Positions 52,374-60,822 of a DNA stretch of 64,000 bases are shown here, piece after piece. The DNA comes from Bdellovibrio sp. GTDB taxonomy: Bacteria > Bdellovibrionota > Bdellovibrionia > Bdellovibrionales > Bdellovibrionaceae. The notes below the pieces were generated by a model, which was not told the DNA's origin, did not search any database, and saw only the letters and a program-made list of their open reading frames with translations. Each line of letters opens with the position of its first letter. The stretch's first letter is position 1. A program made the position numbers and the translations under genes. The DNA lies in the NCBI GenBank assembly GCA_014378765.1, contig JACMNA010000033.1, positions 1-64,000 of the forward strand. Reading direction: 5' to 3'.

Positions 52374-53212
52374 TGACCGGAGCTAGCACGGGTATTGGTT
52401 ACGATACCGTTCGCGCCTTAGCCGCCGAAGGATTCAATGTCATTGCCACTGTTCGTAAAGAAAGTGATCGTGAAATATTAATTAAAGATTTCTCGAACAA
52501 CGTAAAAGTTTTAATTTTAGACGTAACCAATTTGGCATCGGTTGAGCTATTACCCGCGCAATTAAAACAATTAGGGGTAACCGAGTTGGCCGGATTGGTG
52601 AATAATGCGGGGGTTGCCATGGCCGCACCTTTTCAGCATCAACCTTTTGAAGAAATTCAAAACATGATTCAAGTTAATGTTTTATCATTAATGAAAGTCA
52701 CTCAAGTTTTACTTCCTTTATTAGGAGCCTACGCGGGCGCAAAAACCCCAGGTCGAATTGTGAATATTTCTTCGATCGCGGGTAAGTCTGCCGCGCCGTT
52801 CTTATCGGTCTACGCGGCTAGTAAATTTGCGGTTGAAGGTTTTGCCGAAGGTCTTCGTAAAGAGTTAATGCTGTATGGAATTAAAGTCATCAATATCGGT
52901 CCCGGTTCAATTAGAACTCCCATATGGCAAAAAGGTTTTGCCGTCGTTAAAGAAAAATATAATCAAACGGCGTATGCGGGCCCATTTCAGAAATTTATTT
53001 CGATGGCGTTAGCCTTTGAAAAGACTGGCTTAGAAGTGGCCGCAGTTTCAAAACTTGTGGTGCGGGCCCTGCATTCTAGCGGGCCCGCTTTCAGATATGC
53101 TCCAATTCCTAATCCATTGATGAGTTGGTATATTCCTCAGATTCTTCCGGCCAGAACATATAATTGGGTCAGCGCGAAAGTTTTAGGTTTAATGCCGAAG
53201 CCTAAATCATAG
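52355..53212 (+). CDS. Short-chain dehydrogenase/reductase
   Basis: A 285-aa classical SDR: TGASTGIGYD (TGxxxGIG), NNAGVA (NNAG), catalytic Ser in NISSIAG and YAASK (YxxxK), then GPGSIRTP. The C-terminal extension of about 60 residues resembles SDRs that act on hydrophobic or retinol-like substrates. Substrate unknown. It begins 19 bp inside the O-methyltransferase gene. Confidence 0.88.
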   Translation: MPKNILVTGASTGIGYDTVRALAAEGFNVIATVRKESDREILIKDFSNNVKVLILDVTNLASVELLPAQLKQLGVTELAGLVNNAGVAMAAPFQHQPFEEIQNMIQVNVLSLMKVTQVLLPLLGAYAGAKTPGRIVNISSIAGKSAAPFLSVYAASKFAVEGFAEGLRKELMLYGIKVINIGPGSIRTPIWQKGFAVVKEKYNQTAYAGPFQKFISMALAFEKTGLEVAAVSKLVVRALHSSGPAFRYAPIPNPLMSWYIPQILPARTYNWVSAKVLGLMPKPKS

Positions 53213-53269
53213 GGTCAAGTGCTGGAATCTAGTTTGCACTTGTGGTAAGTTTTAACGAAAGAAGTGCCC

Positions 53270-54790
53270 ATGCTAGAAACTCAACTAGAAAAATCATTTA
53301 ATTTATCCAGCTTTCGGATTGGCCAGCGTGAAATCATCAACGCGGTTTTAGCAAAACAAGACGCGCTGGCCGTGCTGCCCACGGGTGGCGGTAAATCTTT
53401 ATGTTATCAATTTCCAGCCATTTACACGCAAAAACTAGTCGTGGTGATTTCGCCATTGATCGCATTAATGAAAGATCAAGTCAGTGCCCTGCAAAAACGC
53501 GGCATTCCGTCTGGTTGTTTGTACTCGGGCCAAACTGAAGATGAAAAACGAAAAATATTTGCGCAAATCAATTTAGGTGGAACGTATTTACTTTATTTAT
53601 CGCCTGAGCGCGTACAAAAAGAAGGTTTTCAAAAATGGATTCTAACTAAAGACATCGCATTATTTGCCATTGATGAAGCGCACTGTGTTTCGCAGTGGGG
53701 CCATGACTTTCGCGCGGAATACGCCGAGCTAAAAATTTTAAAAGTGTTAAGACCCGACGTACCGATTTTAGCGTTGACAGCATCGGCGACTCCCACCGTA
53801 CTTGATGACATCGCAAAAAATTTACATCTAGTGAATCCGCAACGAATGGTTCACGGATTTTACCGCCCCAATCTCTATTACCAAGTTGAACCCTGTCTAG
53901 ACGATGACTACAAATCTTCGTTATTGTTGCAAAGCCTTAAACAGTTTCCGGACGGCCGTGTGCTTATTTACTGCGGCACACGAAAAATCACCGAAGAATT
54001 AGCCGCCTTTTTAGAAAAGCGAGTAGATCAAGTTGGTTTCTATCACGCGGGCCTTTCGACGACCGAGCGCACGCGCGTGCAAGAAGCCTACGCCGAAGGT
54101 GATTTGCGAATTTTAGTCGCGACCAATGCATTTGGTATGGGAATCGATCAACCGAATGTTCGCTTAGTTGTGCATTTTCAAATGCCTGCCAACATCGATT
54201 CGCTATATCAAGAAATGGGACGCGCGGGTCGTGATGGATTCAATTCAACCTGTTTAATGCTTTACTCAAAAAAAGATAAAGGCTTGCAATCTTATTTTAT
54301 TCAGACTTCGACGGCCTTAAAAGCCATTAAAAATTTACGCTGGCGTAACCTTGAAGCTTTAGTTAGTTACTCCGAAGCAGGCGAATGCCGCCATTCAGAA
54401 ATTTTAACTTATTACAAAGACTCACAGCGCCTAAAAAAATGTGGTCACTGCGATGTTTGTGATCCCGAATCACCAAGACGCGTGCAAAAAGTTTTTGAAA
54501 CTTCACCCTATAAAAACCCATTAGCCAAAAAGAAAAAAATACCAAACCTTGAAACTCAATTAAGCCCCCAAGATGAGCTTCGTTTTCAAATTTTACGCAA
54601 ATGGCGTAAAGCCAAAGCGGCTGAACTTGATATTCCGGCCTTTGTGATTTTTGGCGATCGCACCTTAAGAGATTTAGCGCAAAAAAATCCACAAAACTTA
54701 GAAGAGCTTCGTGAAATTTACGGCGTTGGCGAATCAAAGCTTGAAAAATTTGGTTGGGATTTATTGGCTGAATTGGGTAATGAAACCTGA
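53270..54790 (+). CDS. recQ: RecQ-family DNA helicase, compact
   Basis: 3'-5' superfamily 2 helicase for recombination and fork repair. The 506-aa protein has the Q-motif region FRIGQREII, motif I LPTGGGKSLCYQFPA (about residues 34-48), DEAHC, SQWGHDFR (the aromatic loop), ATNAFGMGIDQPNVR and QEMGRAGRDG. Zinc Cys follow around residues 371-396 (GECRHSE, CGHCDVC). Instead of the usual winged-helix (RQC) domain of about 110 residues there is only a basic linker before an HRDC domain (about 431-506). The start is ATG 53270; a GTG two codons earlier is possible. Confidence 0.92.
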   Translation: MLETQLEKSFNLSSFRIGQREIINAVLAKQDALAVLPTGGGKSLCYQFPAIYTQKLVVVISPLIALMKDQVSALQKRGIPSGCLYSGQTEDEKRKIFAQINLGGTYLLYLSPERVQKEGFQKWILTKDIALFAIDEAHCVSQWGHDFRAEYAELKILKVLRPDVPILALTASATPTVLDDIAKNLHLVNPQRMVHGFYRPNLYYQVEPCLDDDYKSSLLLQSLKQFPDGRVLIYCGTRKITEELAAFLEKRVDQVGFYHAGLSTTERTRVQEAYAEGDLRILVATNAFGMGIDQPNVRLVVHFQMPANIDSLYQEMGRAGRDGFNSTCLMLYSKKDKGLQSYFIQTSTALKAIKNLRWRNLEALVSYSEAGECRHSEILTYYKDSQRLKKCGHCDVCDPESPRRVQKVFETSPYKNPLAKKKKIPNLETQLSPQDELRFQILRKWRKAKAAELDIPAFVIFGDRTLRDLAQKNPQNLEELREIYGVGESKLEKFGWDLLAELGNET

Positions 54791-54858
54791 TTCTACCCTA
54801 GGGACGTGCTAATTAGACCCCTTCACACAATATATGGGTTCAACTCTCGAATAAATTA

Positions 54859-54893
54859 TCTGTGGGCAAGTGTTGCCTACAGATTGTGGGCAA
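54859..54893. promoter_or_regulatory. Dyad with a third half-site, candidate operator
   Basis: TCTGTGGGCAA-GTG-TTGCCTACAGA (54859-54883) is an inverted repeat with 11-bp arms and one G/T mismatch. The nine bases TGTGGGCAA of its left arm recur at 54885-54893, 24 bp further on. Arms and a spaced half-site are what a dimeric regulator would use; the tight 3-base loop makes an RNA hairpin less likely. It lies between recQ and the small secreted protein gene. Confidence 0.5.
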
Positions 54894-55006
54894 ATGCCTT
54901 GCTAATCAAGTTGCTTTTGGCTATTAATGTTTTCAAGAAAACCTATGATTTAATTGCTATTTTAAAATGTGAATTAAATCGCTGAAAAAACTTTAAAGGA
55001 GAATTT

Positions 55007-55372
55007 ATGAAAGCAATATTTATCGTGTCAGCTCTATTCGTACTGGCAAGTCTTAATGCAACGGCCTCAGTTCGTGAGACGGGCGGCAGGATGGTGACTT
55101 ATAAAAAAGAATTTAACTGTTTCAATAAAATTCAGCTGGCGGATGGCCCCTCTTTATCAATCCTAATTGCAGATGATGGAGCTCGCGCTTTAGAATTTTC
55201 AGGCCGAGGCGGTAATGAAAATTATGCATTATTTTCGGTTGGGGCGAACGGAGCTGGAAAATACTATCGCTATCAACTAGGTACAGCGTCTATTTCAACT
55301 GACGGTCGCACGGCAAGCGTGAAATTGAGTGAAACTGGTCTCGTTTATACATGTAAACGAGTTAGTAAGTAA
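55007..55372 (+). CDS. Small secreted protein of unknown function
   Basis: A 121-aa protein with a Sec signal peptide (core IFIVSALFVLASL, cut near ATA-SVR). The mature part is beta-rich, with one Cys near the start (EFNCFNK) and one near the end (VYTCKRV), placed like a disulfide closing a small barrel; the last segment recalls periplasmic lysozyme-inhibitor-like domains but is not enough for a call. AAAGGAG lies 6 nt before the ATG. Upstream 150 bp hold a dyad (54859-54893). Confidence 0.7.
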   Translation: MKAIFIVSALFVLASLNATASVRETGGRMVTYKKEFNCFNKIQLADGPSLSILIADDGARALEFSGRGGNENYALFSVGANGAGKYYRYQLGTASISTDGRTASVKLSETGLVYTCKRVSK

Positions 55373-55380
55373 TCTTATAC

Positions 55381-56121
55381 TTATTGAACTGATTTCAAAA
55401 ATTCTTCAACGGCGGGCTTATATTCATCTGGAAAATCACGTAAGCCCGTTAGATGGCCGGCCTCAGGCAGGCTCAGCTTCTGCCAAACTAGGTTATCGCA
55501 AGGTTCAAAAACTTTATCTATGTCGGCGGGCACCATTAAAGGGTCTTTCCAGCCACGAATACTAAGTACTGGAAAGCCATCAGGAAATTTTTTTAAATGC
55601 TTGGGGATATCTTTGTGTAATTCTGGGCTCCACCCATAAGCTAGCAGCGGAGTTGCTAGTAAGCGCAAAGGTAAAAATTTTATGGGGCGGGCAAATTTAT
55701 AAAGCTTGTAGGCTGAATCAACAAAGTTCATGGTAGGACCGCTATCACATATTAGGGCCTGCATACCTAAGTCATCTCTGCGGGCCATTACTTCAATCGC
55801 GCACGCAGCGACGTTTGAAAATGCGAACATAACTTTTTCTTTGTACTCGCTTAATAAATCAAGGTGCTCTTCAATTTGGTCGGCCATGGCATGCTTCAAT
55901 CCAAATTTTTTTGAAATGGGCGAGTAAGGTACGCCGAAATGTTCAGAAGGTTCATCTTTTAAATTAAAACCGTAAGCATCGTAACCAAGATCATTGACGA
56001 ACTGAATGTGGCGTTTCAAGGCTTTTTTATGGCCATGATAAAAGTGCACGAAAAAAATTAAGGCATCGCTCTTTTTTTTCGAAGCCTTAAATAATTCACC
56101 CTGGTCAGGATACTTTTTCAT
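55381..56121 (-). CDS. Alpha/beta-hydrolase-fold protein
   Basis: A 246-aa soluble protein with the alpha/beta-hydrolase layout: FFVHFYHGHKKALKRHI near the start (oxyanion-type His-Gly), a nucleophile-elbow position FAFSNVAACA in which Ser-Asn-Val-Ala replaces the classical GxSxG, a possible acid Asp in GWKDPLMVP, and a His in PEAGHLTGL. So it probably has a Ser-Asp-His triad with an atypical elbow. Substrate unknown. It follows the AceE-like gene by 2 bp and is likely cotranscribed with it. Confidence 0.78.
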   Translation of the reverse strand: MKKYPDQGELFKASKKKSDALIFFVHFYHGHKKALKRHIQFVNDLGYDAYGFNLKDEPSEHFGVPYSPISKKFGLKHAMADQIEEHLDLLSEYKEKVMFAFSNVAACAIEVMARRDDLGMQALICDSGPTMNFVDSAYKLYKFARPIKFLPLRLLATPLLAYGWSPELHKDIPKHLKKFPDGFPVLSIRGWKDPLMVPADIDKVFEPCDNLVWQKLSLPEAGHLTGLRDFPDEYKPAVEEFLKSVQ

Positions 56122-56123
56122 AG

Positions 56124-58922
56124 CTAGTGCTTATGCGATTGGTTTTTAGTTGGCCAAAGCTCAGACCAATGTGGACTTTGCGCGTTAGCTTCGGTATCGG
56201 CTTGAGCTACTTCATCTAATGATTTTTTTGTAACAATGACCTTCTCTAAAGCTGTTTCTGATAATACTTTACCACAGGCTTCAACGATCGCTTCGCCATC
56301 AATGCCGTGATAGTGGTAAATTTCGGGTGGACGGCCGCACTTAGAGTGCATACGAACGGCGCATGATTCTTGGCGCACGCCAACGATCGAACCCAAGTTG
56401 TCTAGTATTCCGGCCTCGCCGTCGTGCACGCTGACGATCGGAATACGGCGACCCGACACCGTTAGTAAATCGGCCGACCCGACGTCGCCTGATTTATTCA
56501 AATAAAGATCTGGTGTGATTGCTAATACATTTCGTAAATAATCGTAGTCATTTTCATGGCCTAAAATTCCGCAAATTAAATCGGGTGAAGTAATCATAAT
56601 GACGTTCGCATAAATTCCGCGAGCCAATAAACTTTCGGAAGCTTTTATGGCTTCGGTGCCCATGGCGCCCAATGCAAAAATATTGACGACGTTATCGCCT
56701 GGTTCATACCCCGCGTACCCACTGTAATCAATTAATCGGTAAGCGCCTTTTAGAACTTCTTGTTTCATCACGGTTAAAATTTCATTTTCTGACAATGCTG
56801 AAACTTCTTCTTCGTTAACTGCGCCTTGAATTAAAAATTCACCACGAGCTAACTTGGCCGCCGAATCTTGTTTGAAGCGTGATTGACGAGTTAAGCATCT
56901 CATTAAATCTTTTTGCTCAACCCCACGAGTGACCAAACGTAGTAAAGTGCCCTGGCGGCCGGTGTTGTCATTCATAATGTGTCGTTTAAAAGTGTCGGAT
57001 AAAATCCAATCGACTTCGATACAAAATAAGGGTTCCCAGCTAATTTGATTTGGAATTTGAAAGTCAGACTTCCAACCGTGTTGAGCGCCTTCCGGTGAAA
57101 GCGTTACGCCCGAAGGAGTTCCCACGCAAATAAAACTCGACTTCCAGTAAAGATTGTAAAAGTATTGATCGAGGGCGCGCTTGATAAAAAAATCATAAAC
57201 CGTCATCAGCGGCATGATCGGGACACCAATAATATCGCGCATTTTTCCAAATGAACCTACGCACGACATTACGTTTCCTTCGGCAATTTCAAATCTTAAA
57301 AAGCGATCTGAAACTTCTTCGCCAGGAACTAAATCAGGTAGCTTAGTGTCTTTCACGCCTAGGTCAGTTTCTAAATCTTGAACCACGGGCGCGCCAAAAA
57401 TTTTTCCGTCCATCGCCGGATTTAAATTGGTTGAAGTACCAACATCGGGCGCCATCGTCATAAATAATTCGCCCGCGGTGCGCCACTTCTGTTCGAATTC
57501 ATTTAATTTCGGTTTATCAGCGTTGGCAATTCGCGTTAGTTTAGCGGTTAACTGGCCCAACATCCACTGGGTGTGAGGGTAGCTTGCCATTTTAGTATTA
57601 ATATCTAATTTTTCTGGAATGGCGCCAATTTTTTCAATTTCGTTCATGAAAAAATTTTGGTTTTTTTCTTTTAATTCTTTTTGTGCTTTGATTTCACTGA
57701 AAAGTTTTTCGCCGCGCTCTTTTAGAAATTTACCTTCTGCCGATTTTAAATCAAAGCCGGCAAAAAGCGTTTCGCCATTCAGGCCTTGGTTCGCCCGTAA
57801 TTCGGTCATTTCTTCTTCGGTGGGTAGCGCCGAGTGATTGCCCGGGGCCGCAGCCATTTTCAACCCCCATCCTTTTAGCGTGTGCGCGACGATGATGGTT
57901 GGTCGACGAGTTGATAACTTTGATTTTTGCATCGCTTCGGCTAGGGCCACGATATCGTGACCGCCAAAATCGCGGAAAGCATCGTAAAGTTCTTGATCAG
58001 AAACATTTTCGATGAACTTCTTCATGTTCGGGTGCTCTTTAATGATTCCCTTTTTAAGGGCTTTCATGTCTTGAACTAATAACAATGCCTGCAGTTCGTA
58101 ATCTTTTAATTCTTTTTCTAAGAAATCTTTAAAGACTTCGCCGCCGGGTTTTTTAAATAAGTTTTGACGCTTAGAACCGTGTCGAACTTGAATCACTTCC
58201 CAACCGTTTGCGGCCATCGTTTTTTCAATTCGGTCGCTATCAGTGCTGTGCATTTGCGTTTCGTTCACGATACGATGGCCATCAAGTGATTGACGGTTGT
58301 AATCTACAATCCAAGTTAAATTTCCGATTTCGCGATCGGCAAAATCAGGTACAGCTTCGTACATTGATCCTTCACGAAATTCTGAATCGCCGGTTAACGC
58401 CCAAAAGTGCGCTTCGGGTACTTCGTAACCATGGTCGCGCGCAAAACGATACGCCAAAGCTAAGTAGCCCGCTTGAACAGGTGGAATGCCCACGGTGCCC
58501 GACGGAAAAAAGTTGTGATGATCTGAATCGTAGGCCGAGTGATAAGATTGAAAAACGGGTTCACCATTTTTAGAGTACTTTCGTAGCCCCATCATCGCCG
58601 TATCTTTTTGATCTTGCGTGAGTTTGGTAAAATCAGAATTTAAAAATAAATCTAGTAAATAATTGTAGGCGTGATCAGTCGGTGAAGCGTGCGGCTTATT
58701 GGCAATGTGATCAAAGCCCGTTTTAACTACCAAGTGCATGGCGCCCATAATGTGAAGGGCACTAGCGGAACCACCCGGATGGCCACCAATTTTAGGGTCG
58801 CCTTTTTCTTTGTCGGCACGGTGATTCGCTTGATAAATCATTTGCGTTGCTAAGTAATGAGCTCGACGTGCAATCGATTCTAAAGTTTCGCGCGTCATGG
58901 CAGGGGTCGTTTTAGCAGACAC
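56124..58922 (-). CDS. AceE/transketolase-family thiamine-diphosphate enzyme (E1-like)
   Basis: A 932-aa homodimeric-type E1 resembling pyruvate dehydrogenase AceE. The N-terminal GGHPGGSASALHIM block (residues 47-59) is of the AceE/transketolase kind. The ThDP motif runs from GDSE (178-181) to DYNRQSLDG (207-215), where AceE has NxN. HTLKGWGL and GNHSA, then GTPSGVTLSPEGAQHGWKS, follow. It could oxidatively decarboxylate pyruvate, but no E2 (aceF) or E3 (lpd) gene is within view, and the E1 may use another 2-oxo acid. The two genes on this strand are it and a hydrolase; a poorly matched SD precedes the ATG. Confidence 0.85.
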   Translation of the reverse strand: MSAKTTPAMTRETLESIARRAHYLATQMIYQANHRADKEKGDPKIGGHPGGSASALHIMGAMHLVVKTGFDHIANKPHASPTDHAYNYLLDLFLNSDFTKLTQDQKDTAMMGLRKYSKNGEPVFQSYHSAYDSDHHNFFPSGTVGIPPVQAGYLALAYRFARDHGYEVPEAHFWALTGDSEFREGSMYEAVPDFADREIGNLTWIVDYNRQSLDGHRIVNETQMHSTDSDRIEKTMAANGWEVIQVRHGSKRQNLFKKPGGEVFKDFLEKELKDYELQALLLVQDMKALKKGIIKEHPNMKKFIENVSDQELYDAFRDFGGHDIVALAEAMQKSKLSTRRPTIIVAHTLKGWGLKMAAAPGNHSALPTEEEMTELRANQGLNGETLFAGFDLKSAEGKFLKERGEKLFSEIKAQKELKEKNQNFFMNEIEKIGAIPEKLDINTKMASYPHTQWMLGQLTAKLTRIANADKPKLNEFEQKWRTAGELFMTMAPDVGTSTNLNPAMDGKIFGAPVVQDLETDLGVKDTKLPDLVPGEEVSDRFLRFEIAEGNVMSCVGSFGKMRDIIGVPIMPLMTVYDFFIKRALDQYFYNLYWKSSFICVGTPSGVTLSPEGAQHGWKSDFQIPNQISWEPLFCIEVDWILSDTFKRHIMNDNTGRQGTLLRLVTRGVEQKDLMRCLTRQSRFKQDSAAKLARGEFLIQGAVNEEEVSALSENEILTVMKQEVLKGAYRLIDYSGYAGYEPGDNVVNIFALGAMGTEAIKASESLLARGIYANVIMITSPDLICGILGHENDYDYLRNVLAITPDLYLNKSGDVGSADLLTVSGRRIPIVSVHDGEAGILDNLGSIVGVRQESCAVRMHSKCGRPPEIYHYHGIDGEAIVEACGKVLSETALEKVIVTKKSLDEVAQADTEANAQSPHWSELWPTKNQSHKH

Positions 58923-59034
58923 GGAAGTCTCCTTTGAAGTCTCAATTTAATTAAAGAAATAAGATAAAAAACTCTATTCCCAAGAGCGGTTCTTTTCAAT
59001 ATTTAAAACGTAATTTTGGGGAAATGATACAGGA

Positions 59035-59910
59035 CTAGCTCTCGACGACAAAGTCCCAGCGAATATGAACGGTTCCGTCCGATTCAATAATGCCTTTAGG
59101 CGGGTTCGGAAATGGTGCCGCTGAGCGAAAAGCTTCAATTGCGGCATCATCTAGATCGCGAACGCCAGATTCAGCTAAGACCTGCACTTTTACTAAAGTA
59201 CCAACGTCATTAAGAATAATAATCAAACGAGTAACCTTGTTTTCGGCGGTGGCAACTTTTCGTCCTTGGCTGACCATTTTCGTGACTTTTTCACGAACTT
59301 TCGGCCCCCACCATTGATTTAATTGAACTTTAATTCGGTGGTAGTAACCGTAATATTTATATTCTCTGGTATTTAACTTAGTGATTAAATCTTCAGTTGC
59401 ATCAAGGCTATCGTTAGTAGTTGATGTTTCGCCCGCGTTGGCGCCGGTTTGACCTTTAGCAAAGTCTTTATTTTCTTGCGCTTCGGTTTTTTTGACGAGC
59501 GCAGCGTACGGGTCAAAGTTTTGGGCTAACATTTGCGCCGCAGTTTTCTTTTGCCCTTTTTCAGCTTGTTTTGTTTTTGCGCCTTGTTTCATCGTATTTT
59601 TAAAAGTTTCGCCCACTTTGGCGCGAGTTTCTTTATCAATGGTATTACTTTTTTCGCTTTGGTATTTAGCTTTTTCGTCAACTTGGTTATTCGCATGTTG
59701 AGAATCAGTTTCAACGATTTGCTTTGCCAGCATTTCAGGTTTTTTTTCATCCACCAGAATCTCGGCAAGACTAGTAATCGTTACTTCAATTTGATCGTGC
59801 TTTTTAGTTTCATGGTAGTAAGACAAACCCATCGCACTCATTACTAAAATAATATGAAATGCAAGTGAGGCTAAGATAAAATTTTTGAAACTAAAAAAAT
59901 CTTTATTCAT
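59035..59910 (-). CDS. TonB/TolA-like energy transducer
   Basis: A 291-aa protein with one N-terminal anchor (about residues 10-32), a long Lys/Glu/Ala/Gln-rich periplasmic linker (40-185) and a TonB-type C-terminal domain with KVTRLIIILNDVGTLVKVQVLAESGVRDLDDAAIEAFR and a PFPNPP loop. It should contact an outer-membrane partner and be driven by ExbBD/TolQR-type motors, none of which is encoded here. The ATG at 59910 has AAGGA about 5 nt upstream; a TTG at 59928 is in frame but less likely. Its own anchor and linker differ from those of the TonB-like protein at 26732. Confidence 0.88.
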   Translation of the reverse strand: MNKDFFSFKNFILASLAFHIILVMSAMGLSYYHETKKHDQIEVTITSLAEILVDEKKPEMLAKQIVETDSQHANNQVDEKAKYQSEKSNTIDKETRAKVGETFKNTMKQGAKTKQAEKGQKKTAAQMLAQNFDPYAALVKKTEAQENKDFAKGQTGANAGETSTTNDSLDATEDLITKLNTREYKYYGYYHRIKVQLNQWWGPKVREKVTKMVSQGRKVATAENKVTRLIIILNDVGTLVKVQVLAESGVRDLDDAAIEAFRSAAPFPNPPKGIIESDGTVHIRWDFVVES

Positions 59911-60085
59911 AAATTCCTTGGGGTTCAAAAGGAACCGACACCTAGACTATCGGAGATAAGACACAGACAATGAAGGATGCGGTAAATGGAATTCATGAAG
60001 AAAATAAGAATTAGACCGAAGTCGAGTGCGACATGTTGGCCGTCTTGTTTGACTCTCTGGCATTGGAAAGCCACAATGTATCTGA

Positions 60086-60811
60086 ATGAGATTTCAATCG
60101 TGGTGCATAACAGATAAAGGTTTAAAACGAGAAGGCAATCAAGATGCTTTCTTAATCGACGACCGTTTAGGTTTATTTATTGTGGCCGATGGAGTCGGTG
60201 GCCATCATGGCGGGGAAGTTGCTTCTGCTTTGGCTGTCGAGACGGTGCGCGAAGTTGTGGGCCACCCCAAAGCTTTACAGTTTAAGCCCAAAGAAGTTAT
60301 TTACCAGGCCTATGAAGAAGCCAGTCACCGCATATTTGATCGCGCCACGGAAGAGGTGCGATTGAATGGAATGGGTACAACCATGGTTATGGGTTACGTG
60401 CGTGAAAGTAAATTATTTATTGCGAATGTTGGCGACAGTCGCTGCTATCTTTACCGCAAGCCGCACCTCTGGCAAGTGACCGAAGATCACTCGTTGATTA
60501 ATGAACAAATTCGCTTAGGCCTTATGAACGAAGAACAAGCCAAAAAAGTAGTTGGCAAAAATGTTATTACCCGCAGCGTGGGTTTCGAGCGTGACGTTTA
60601 CCCCGATGTTTTAGAACGTGAAATTTCTATGGGCGATGTGTTTTTATTTTGTTCTGACGGATTGACCGGTATGGTGACCGATAGTGACTTGTGCAGTATG
60701 CTTAATCAATACAGCGCCGATAAAATCGCACCCTTGATGATTGATAAAGCATTAGCTCATGGCGGTGACGATAACGTGACAGTTCTTGTTCTTCAATTCC
60801 AAGACGTGTAG
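60086..60811 (+). CDS. PP2C-family protein phosphatase (PPM)
   Basis: A 241-aa soluble Ser/Thr phosphatase of the bacterial Stp type. Motifs: GNQDAF, VADGVGGHHGGEVAS (metal Asp and Gly), GMGTTMV, NVGDSRCYLYR, DHSLINEQ, CSDGLTGMV and the last metal Asp in GGDDNVTV. All residues for a two-metal centre are present. A matching Ser/Thr kinase is not seen. It lies 11 bp upstream of a peptidoglycan peptidase gene on the same strand, so phosphorylation control of the cell wall is one possibility. Confidence 0.94.
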   Translation: MRFQSWCITDKGLKREGNQDAFLIDDRLGLFIVADGVGGHHGGEVASALAVETVREVVGHPKALQFKPKEVIYQAYEEASHRIFDRATEEVRLNGMGTTMVMGYVRESKLFIANVGDSRCYLYRKPHLWQVTEDHSLINEQIRLGLMNEEQAKKVVGKNVITRSVGFERDVYPDVLEREISMGDVFLFCSDGLTGMVTDSDLCSMLNQYSADKIAPLMIDKALAHGGDDNVTVLVLQFQDV

Positions 60812-60822
60812 GGTAATTGAAC

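Noticed and set aside
53216-53242. Inverted repeat CAAGTGC/GCACTTG between SDR and recQ
   Set aside because: Seven-bp arms with a 13-base loop and no T-run. Too weak to call a terminator or operator.
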